From NCBI GenBank assembly GCA_963210315.1, contig OY723276.1, forward strand, positions 2,266,497-2,330,496: DNA of 64,000 bases, written 5' to 3'. This document shows, one piece after another, positions 54,488 to 61,800 of the stretch. Within the stretch, counting starts at the first letter, position 1. Each line of letters opens with the position of its first letter. The position numbers and the translations under genes were made by a program. The DNA is from Rhynchopus euleeides (Eukaryota; Euglenozoa; Diplonemea; Diplonemida; Diplonemidae). The notes under the pieces are model-generated. The model was not told the origin of the DNA and did no database searches. It was given only the letters and a program-made list of their open reading frames with translations.

Positions 54488-56635
54488 ATGGAAGGGCGAG
54501 AGCCGCCCAGGCGATGGCAGGCCCAGCTGGGGGCGACGCTGGCGGTGGTGGCGCTCGCGGTGCTGACGACAGCACCGTTGGAGCAGAAGCAGCCCGGGTC
54601 GCCCCCGGTAGCGCAGCCCGGGTCGCCCCCGGTAGCGGAAGAACGCGGGCTGGCCGCCCCTGTCGAGGGGCGCGCCAGGCGAGAGGAGCAGGGGCCTCAT
54701 GCGAGGCCTCTGCTGACACCCTGCCTGCAAGGCAGGGGAGCGCGTCGGCCTCACCCGCCGGCAATGCGCCCCTCTCGCGGGATAGCGGTGGTGGCGGCGC
54801 GCCCACCACGTCCCCCCAACATGCTGCAAGCGGCGGTTCCGCTCACGGTGAAGCCGCCGGGCCACCACGCCCCAGCCCACCGACAGCAGCAGAAGGGGTG
54901 GCAGCCCGGGTCGCCCCCGGTCCCCGCGAGTTGGCTGGGCCAGGTCCCCCGAGGGGCCAGGCCGACGGTACCGCTGCCGGTGTCTCTCCCCTCCCCCCTT
55001 GGGGGCCCCATGGGTGGACCGGGTGGGTGGTGGAACGGGAGCTGGGCCACCCCCCCTTTGGGTGGCGAATGGGTGGGTGCAGGGAGGGTGCCACGGGGGA
55101 TACGTGGGGGCGAACAGTCGTGTGTTGTTGACCCCAAGCCGACCCTCATTGATGAGAAGGATCCCACCCGCACCTGTGATGACAACAACACGGTGAAGGA
55201 GACTGGTGCGAAGGCGGCATTCGACAAGGGCGTGGCAGGGCCGGGTGAGGATGGCCAGGCCTGCAAGGACCCCAACATGAAGTACTCGCGGAGGAACGAC
55301 GTCATCTGCACCTGCGAAAAGGGCCCGAGCCGAACCAGCATCGGAGCGGCCGAGCGTGGCGACGGACAGACTCGAGTGGCCGACACGGGTCGCGCGAAAG
55401 GGTGCGCTGTTCAGCTAACCCCACGCCGGCTCAGGGTCAGGACACCAGCGGTCTTCGCGTCGATGCATCGCAACAATACATACCGCATCGCACTGACGGG
55501 GTGTGAGACGCCGCGTGCTGCGGGTCACTACGACAACGGACACATCACTACATGTGGCGCCATCACTACTGCGGGCCTAGCACACAGCAACGGGACTTTT
55601 TCTACTGCATTCCCTGTCTGTGGGACGCGGTGGGCAACGGGCGATTCAGACGACACTATCTGCAGGCAGCTGACATCAACGAAGGAGGTGGGGTGCATGT
55701 TGGACTGCAGCGTGTACAGGGCAGCGAGGACCCACGGCGAGCGTCTGGCGACTGGGGACGACAAAGGCAAAGTACGTGTGAGGGGCTTGAAAGGGTTGCG
55801 GAGCGCCACGGTGCGGGAGCGTCGCAGCGGGGTGGTTTACAGCATGGCGAGGTCGGGCCTGAGGAAATTCAGCGGGCCAGGGGGGATGTGTGGTGGCAGA
55901 CAGACGTGTGCTGACCCCAAGCCGGCCCTCTCCGACCGGAAGGGCTCCACTTGCACCTGCGTGGACAACAACACGGTGACGGTGACTGGGGTGAAGACAA
56001 CATACACACGCGATGAGGCCGTGGCAAAGCCGGGGGGTGACGGTCGGACCAAGGACCCCAACATGAAGTGCTTGGGGGACGACGTCATCTGCACACGCGG
56101 CAAGGACCCGAGCCTGACCAACACTGGTGCGCACGTGTGGGGGGATGAACAGAGCCGGACAAGGAGGGACGACGTCATCGGCACCTGCGACGAGGACCCG
56201 AGCCTGACCGACACGGGCGCATCAGCGGCTGGGTCGAAAGGGGAGTGCGAGTCCAAGCGGGCCGGGCCGGGTGGTGGCGGGCAGACGAGTGGTGACCCCA
56301 GGCCGACCCTCACTGGTCTGAAGACAGTCTGCGGCAGCGGCAACGACGGCACCTGTGGGGCAGGATGGGGCCTTCACGGCCGGGCCAGACTACTCCGGGT
56401 GTTATGGTGGGCGGCGCAGCGGAGCGGCATCATGGGGCCAATTTTTTTTTTGGTACCCGGGGGCGAACCGGGGGACTGCTACTCTCCACCTCTGCTCTTG
56501 GGGTGTCTGCTGCTTGTCGAGATGACATGCAGGGCGGAAGCCAACGACACAGTTTTTTTTTGGTACCCGGGGGCGAACCGGGGGACTGCTACTCTCCACC
56601 TCTGCTCTTGGGGTGTCTGCTGCTTGTCGAGATGA
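54488..56635 (+). CDS. hypothetical ORF with internal repeats (715 aa), coding status uncertain
   Basis: ATG at 54488. Residues about 14-30 are hydrophobic (LGATLAVVALAVLTTAP), like a signal anchor. The N-terminal 200 residues are Pro/Arg/Gly-rich and low in protein character. Two related Cys/Asp-rich segments follow: DPKPTLIDEKDPTRTCDDNN...DPNMKYSRRNDVICTC and DPKPALSDRKGSTCTCVDNN...DPNMKCLGDDVICTR, with further DDVIGTCDEDPSLTDTGA repeats. The C-terminal end runs into a 110-bp tandem duplication, which is probably not coding. Internal repetition of Cys-containing modules argues for a real secreted or surface protein, but the overall composition also allows chance in GC-rich DNA. No family recognised. 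Confidence 0.3.
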   Translation: MEGREPPRRWQAQLGATLAVVALAVLTTAPLEQKQPGSPPVAQPGSPPVAEERGLAAPVEGRARREEQGPHARPLLTPCLQGRGARRPHPPAMRPSRGIAVVAARPPRPPNMLQAAVPLTVKPPGHHAPAHRQQQKGWQPGSPPVPASWLGQVPRGARPTVPLPVSLPSPLGGPMGGPGGWWNGSWATPPLGGEWVGAGRVPRGIRGGEQSCVVDPKPTLIDEKDPTRTCDDNNTVKETGAKAAFDKGVAGPGEDGQACKDPNMKYSRRNDVICTCEKGPSRTSIGAAERGDGQTRVADTGRAKGCAVQLTPRRLRVRTPAVFASMHRNNTYRIALTGCETPRAAGHYDNGHITTCGAITTAGLAHSNGTFSTAFPVCGTRWATGDSDDTICRQLTSTKEVGCMLDCSVYRAARTHGERLATGDDKGKVRVRGLKGLRSATVRERRSGVVYSMARSGLRKFSGPGGMCGGRQTCADPKPALSDRKGSTCTCVDNNTVTVTGVKTTYTRDEAVAKPGGDGRTKDPNMKCLGDDVICTRGKDPSLTNTGAHVWGDEQSRTRRDDVIGTCDEDPSLTDTGASAAGSKGECESKRAGPGGGGQTSGDPRPTLTGLKTVCGSGNDGTCGAGWGLHGRARLLRVLWWAAQRSGIMGPIFFLVPGGEPGDCYSPPLLLGCLLLVEMTCRAEANDTVFFWYPGANRGTATLHLCSWGVCCLSR

Positions 56636-56662
56636 CATGCAGGGCGGAAGCCAACGACACAG
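56443..56662. repeat. 110-bp tandem duplication led by a poly-T run
   Basis: Two copies (56443-56552, 56553-56662), each T8-10 then GGTACCCGGGGGCGAACCGG and ending GCCAACGACACAG. Nearly identical, so recent. Confidence 0.92.
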
Positions 56663-57346
56663 TTGCTGTTGGCCACGTGTGGCAGAGGCTAGAGGCTAGA
56701 GGGCCGTGTACTTGGCAAGTTCGAACAACAAGGGCCAGACCTCTTCTACAGTCTCTCCCCAAATGGCGACCGTTCGAAAAGTCCAGGGCCCAGAACGCGC
56801 AAAAAACAGGGTTGAAACAGTCCCTGTCGAGCGGTTTGCGGGACCGAGCGGGCCATCCCTCCAAACCACTCGAACTGGGGGAGGGAACTGCAGAGGAGGG
56901 GCGGAATCGAGGGGAATGGTGGAATCAGGGAGCGAATTTACAGGGGTCCGTGGTGCCGTGGCTCTCACACACGTTCTGCTGGTGCCACTCCGAGTTTGTG
57001 GCGAACTTTTTCGGACACCACCGACCCCCCCAAAGGGCAAGACTATTCACACTGTGCAAGACTCTATTAAGGGGGAGGGGCGGGGGGGGGGGACGATCAG
57101 ATTTGTTTGTTTAGGCGCCGTGGGACCGAATGGACTTTCCGGACCCACGGCTCGAAGGTCAAACTATACACACTGGAATCGATGATGATGCTTGGGGGCC
57201 TAGGCGCGAGGGGAACGGACGCGGGGGTCCCAACCACCCACCCTAGACGGACTATACACACGACTCTACCGAAGAGGGGAGGAGGGGGAAGGGGGGGGGG
57301 AGGAGGTTGCACCCTACGTGCACCGTCCTCTCCCTGCATGAACGCT
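56663..57346. other. non-coding stretch with repeated ACTATACACAC-like words
   Basis: The words ACTATTCACACTG, ACTATACACACTG and ACTATACACACGA occur at about 57042, 57163 and 57250, spaced roughly 90-120 bp. G-rich tracts lie at 57070-57092 and 57270-57305. No gene is supported. Probably part of the retroelement's non-coding region. Confidence 0.4.
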
Positions 57347-58858
57347 TCACCTCCGCCGACGGGGCCCCTGGCCCCCTACTCCGATCACCGCAGCCTGCCT
57401 CTCCTGCCCGCCGCCACGGTCCCTACGGTCGCCGCCACCCCTGCCGCCGCCTCTCCCGGCTGCCCACCTGTCGCGGCCCTGCCTCCCTCCACCCTGGCCG
57501 TCGCCCCTCCTGTCCCGGGGGTCCGTCACCCTTCCCCCGCCACGGCCGCCCCGCGGTCGCGCCGCCTCCTCCGGGTGCCGCTCACGCGTCCGTCTCTTGT
57601 CCACCCGGCTGTTCACGCGCTTGCACGCGAAGAACTCCTCCACCCGTGCCGCACTCGCCCCTTCCCGCCTCGAGTTGAAGTCGGCATCTACCGACCGTCG
57701 ATCCGCCACCCACTGCTTGTAGACAGCGTGTGCCGTCTCGACCTCCAACTCTGAGCGCCCGTGCTGGCCGAAGAGCTCGAACCAGCCTTCTGCCGTCCGA
57801 GGGACCCACGCCGCCTCCTTCGCTCCCTCCGCCGCCGCCTTCGCTGCCGAAGGAAACACCATCCTGCCGTCCACCTCTGCTGGCCCGTCAGACCGACTCC
57901 CTGCCCACTTCCCCATACCCGCGCGAGCTGCTGAGATCAGGATCACTGACACTTGGGTGGCTGTGTTTGTGTTTTGGGTGCCTCCCGTTGACGTGACCGT
58001 GCCCTCGTCGCTCATGCCGTCCACCCCCTCCGACAACTCGTCGTCGAAGGCGATGCCGCCGTCCGCCCCTCGAGGGAGCTCCATCGTCGATGCTGCTGCC
58101 GCTGCCGCCGCTGTCGCTGCCGCTGCTGCCTGCCGAGGGATGGCTGTGGGTCCGTTGTTGGAGCCTTCCCCCAGAGGTGTCGCCGCTGCTGCCGCCGCCG
58201 CCGCCGCCGCACTCGACGGGGTGCCCCCCACGGGAGCTGCCGAAGGGGATGGTGAGGAGTGGGGAAGGGCCGGCGAGTGCCGGGATGGAGTGGGTTGGGA
58301 TGGAGTAGGTTGAGAAGAAGTAGAGTGGGATGATGTAGGGTGGGATGTAGTAGGTTGGGATGATGTAGTCTGAGATGTAGGGTGGGATGTAGTAGGTTGG
58401 GATGATGTAGTCTGAGATGCCGTCGGAGGGTGGGTGTTATGGGGTGAAGGGAGGGGGTGGGATGTCGAAGAAGACGGGTTGTCGAGGTGTGCTTCACCGC
58501 ACCACCTGTATGTCGCCGGGGACTTGTCGCGGCACGTGAGGCACACTGCCACCCCGCACTCGCTGCATCCCCAGCACCCGCGAACGCTCACCGGCGTGGT
58601 GCACGCCCCGCAGCTCGTCTGCCAACCGACCTGGAGGCTCATCAGCCGCGCAGCTTCACACCCCCGGACGCGGATATCCTGCCCCACTGGGCACGCGTCC
58701 ACCTCCAGCGCCCACTGCTGCAGCGGCTCGGGCAGGATCACGGGCACAAAGTGGCCAATGGGGCCAATGGTGGCGGGGGTGGCGCTGCTCTGCGGCGACG
58801 TGGGAGCCAGTGTGGCATGGGTAGCGCAGGTGACGGGGCGAGCAGCCTGGGGGCTCAT
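57347..58858 (-). CDS. Gag-like zinc-finger / RGG protein, head-to-head with the RT ORF (503 aa)
   Basis: The frame is open upstream to 59956, but protein-like sequence begins around the ATG at 58858 (MSPQAARPV). Residues 83-124 contain a dense zinc-finger candidate (CGAC, CWGCSEC, CLTC, then WCGEAH). A Ser/Thr/Pro/Gln-rich linker (about 127-215), poly-Ala tracts and an acidic patch (FDDELSEGVDGMSDEG) follow. Next is a compact helical region (TAEGWFELFGQHGRSELEVETAHAVYK...EEFFACKRVNSRVDKRR), then an RGG/RDRR-rich tail of about 90 residues typical of RNA-binding proteins. This layout suits a retroelement nucleic-acid-binding (Gag/ORF1-like) protein, but it is on the opposite strand from the reverse transcriptase. 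It could instead be an unrelated host gene. No family recognised. Confidence 0.5.
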   Translation of the reverse strand: MSPQAARPVTCATHATLAPTSPQSSATPATIGPIGHFVPVILPEPLQQWALEVDACPVGQDIRVRGCEAARLMSLQVGWQTSCGACTTPVSVRGCWGCSECGVAVCLTCRDKSPATYRWCGEAHLDNPSSSTSHPLPSPHNTHPPTASQTTSSQPTTSHPTSQTTSSQPTTSHPTSSHSTSSQPTPSQPTPSRHSPALPHSSPSPSAAPVGGTPSSAAAAAAAAAATPLGEGSNNGPTAIPRQAAAAATAAAAAAASTMELPRGADGGIAFDDELSEGVDGMSDEGTVTSTGGTQNTNTATQVSVILISAARAGMGKWAGSRSDGPAEVDGRMVFPSAAKAAAEGAKEAAWVPRTAEGWFELFGQHGRSELEVETAHAVYKQWVADRRSVDADFNSRREGASAARVEEFFACKRVNSRVDKRRTRERHPEEAARPRGGRGGGRVTDPRDRRGDGQGGGRQGRDRWAAGRGGGRGGGDRRDRGGGQERQAAVIGVGGQGPRRRR

Positions 58859-61800
58859 GGCAGCGGGCCGCCTCCGCGTCGCCCGCCTGCAGCTGGTGTG
58901 GATCGGGTGGACGCTCTGGTGCGGTGCGAGTGTGGAGGCGGAGGCAGGTGGCTGGGAGGGTTTGCCGGGGTGCAGCGCGGTCCTGCTGAGCGCGGGCTGG
59001 CTCGGAGCGCAGTGGGCGATCCTCCGCGCTCGCGTGGCGTGGTGGCCAAGCGTGGCGCAGGCCTGCATCCTAGCGCTGTGGATGGTGGTGGCGCTGGCGG
59101 GGGTGGCGGACCCGATGGGGCTGCTGCCGGCGTGGGGTGCAGAGGGTTTCGTATGGATGGATGGTGCAGCAGGCGCAGCAGGCGGATGGGTGCTGGAACT
59201 GTGCGGTGTCGCGAGCCCGTGGCTGCTTCTGGGGGGCGCGCAGCTGAGCATCTGGTGGCTCTTCGGGACACGCCGCCGGAAGGGCCGCCAGCCCAGACGC
59301 AGGTGGCGGGCGCGCCGACCGGGCAGGGCAGTGTCGCAGTGGTGGGTGGGAGGAGGGCGTCTCCTGATGCGGCGGTCAGCCGTCATGGGGGTGCGGGGGT
59401 TCCGGGACGCCCGCAGTGAGGGTAGCGTGATGTGCCCCGGACCCGGACTGGGCGTGAAGTGCGGGTCTTCGGAGTGCTGGAGGCCGCACGGACCACCTGA
59501 GGAGGCCCTAGCAGAGCTGCGAGGGGTGGGTGTGCGAAGCTGCGTGCCAGGGGAGAACCTGGAAGTGTCAGCTGGCGCGCTGCAGCGGTGGGCTGACACG
59601 GGGGAGTGCGTGGTGGTGTGGGTGCAGGGCGGGCAGCAACCGGTGGTGTACGCAGCGCCGTCGTACCGGGCCAAAACCCGAGCGGCCCTCAGACGGTACC
59701 CCAAGGTCGTGCTGGCCCCCTCGGAGACGGGAGTCGCCTGTGCGGTCACGTCGGAGGCGCAGGCGACGAGGCTGATGGAGAGGGGTTTGCTGGTCTGGGA
59801 CGGAAGCGCGCCACGCCTGCAGCTCCCACCGGATGCGTTGCGGGGCGGAGGCAAGGGGCCGGACATGCGGGATGTCGACGCCTCCCTGCCGGCAGGGGCC
59901 TCACGAGTCCCGAACGCCTCCCTGAACGACTGCGGGTATCTGGCCCTGGGATACAAGCAGGGTGACGTTCAGGGGGTGCGGGAGACCATCGCGACCCTCG
60001 CGACGCAACAGCCGAGCCTCCGGAACATGCTCGGCACCGCGGAGGCGTACGCGGGGTACCTGGCTGGAGTCCGCGGTGAGCGGCACATGGACCACCTGAC
60101 CCTGCAGTTGGTGGCGCGTCAGGGGAGGTTCCAGGTGTTGGTGGTGCAGCCGGGCCAGCCCAACCTCCTCATTGGACCGAAACCGAAGCGGCCGAAGGCG
60201 GAGCGGGGGCCGGGCAAGGTGTCGACGAGCCCTGTGAAGGTAGTGGCCCTCGCCGGAGGACACTATGAGCAGGTGCGGATCGGAGACACGGTCCGGGAAA
60301 CCGTCATGGCGCAGCTGGAGGAGGGGGCGAGGAGCCCCATTTTGACGGCGCGCAACGCAGTGGAGCAGCCGTCGGAGAGCAGTGGAGAGGAGGACCTGAC
60401 GGGGAAGCTGGTGGACGTCCCCACCGCCGGGAGGTGGTGCCCCATCGACTCCTGCAGTCGGTCACTGGTGCAGGGTGGGGCCCCCTTTGCATCGAAAAGC
60501 TATCTGACGCCGCACATGGATGGGCACATGGCGGAGGGCTGCTTCGGGCCGCACGCCATGCAGGAGATACTGCGGCAAGCGGGACTCAGAACATGTGCGG
60601 TGTGCAGCAGAGTGATGTCGCTGCTGGCCTCACGCAGGAAGGCGGAGGAGGTGTGCGACAGGTGCCACCCGACGGTGCAGGAGGAGGAGATAGGGTCGCC
60701 GAGCAGCGCACAAGGCCGCTACGAGGGTCTGCCGTCCTGGGAGCAGATTGCGCAGGCGGATGTGCGGACGTGGGAGTCGGTCCCCAAGGAGCTGCAGGGC
60801 GAGTGGGCGGGGCTGTTCCGGGATGCGTGCAGGGAGGTGGCGACGACGCAGACGGACGGTTCCTGGCGAGTGCTGGCGATGCTACCTCTGTTGGTGCTCC
60901 GCAAGGAAAAAATGGGCAAGTCACGCAAAGCCCAGACGCTTCGACAGCGACGGATGATGCTGGGACGCTTGCGCCAGGGCGAGTTCGCCCAAGTGTGGGC
61001 GGCCGAGGCAGGGAAGAGGCAGCCGGCGGGCCCGTCACGGGCGTCGAGGGGTTCGCAGGACCCGACGGAGGAGCACCGCCGCTGGCAGGGACGGGTGCAG
61101 AAGCTGACGGCGCAGGGCCGGACTTCGGCAGCGGTGAAGGCGCTCACCCCGGAGGCGGTGGCGCCCAAAGACACCGACACGCTGAAGAAGCTGAAGGCGA
61201 AGCACCCGGTCGGCAAGGTTGCGCGGTGCAGCAAGCCGGACGCGACGCTCTGTGACGCCTTCTCGCCGCTCCAGGTGCTGCAGGGGGTGAAGGGATTCCC
61301 CACGGGTTCTGCAGGCGGGGCTCTGGGCCTACGACCGGACCATCTGAAGGCGGCGGTGACGCACCCGACGGCGCGGGCCCTCCCGGCACTGACCCACCTC
61401 GTGAACGCCATGGCGCGGGGTGCGGCCCCGGCGTCTGTCCAGCCCTGGTTGGCGGGGGCAAACCTGACAGCGCTGAGGAAGTCGGAGAAGGAGGTACGGC
61501 CGATCGCGTGTGGCGAATCGTTGAGACGGCTCGTGGCCAAGCTCCTCGCAGCGCGCCACCGGGACGAAGCGAAGGCTGTTCTCCTCCGCAGTGGGCAGGT
61601 TGGTGTGGCGGTGCGACAGGGAGCGGAGGCGGCGACGGCTGTGACGGCCAACTACGCGGCCAGGCGGCGGGGGCAAGACGCGTGCATCCTGAAAGTCGAT
61701 TTCACCAACGCGTTTAATGCGGTGGATCGCTCAGCCTTCCTGAGAGAGGTGGAGCAGAAGTTTCCGGGGATGCTGCCGTGGGTCGCATGGTGCTACGCGA

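Noticed and set aside
58457..59419. 320-codon + ORF in the frame next to the RT ORF
   Set aside because: Gly/Arg/Ala-rich low-complexity shadow; the neighbouring frame continues without stop into OTU, RT and endonuclease motifs.
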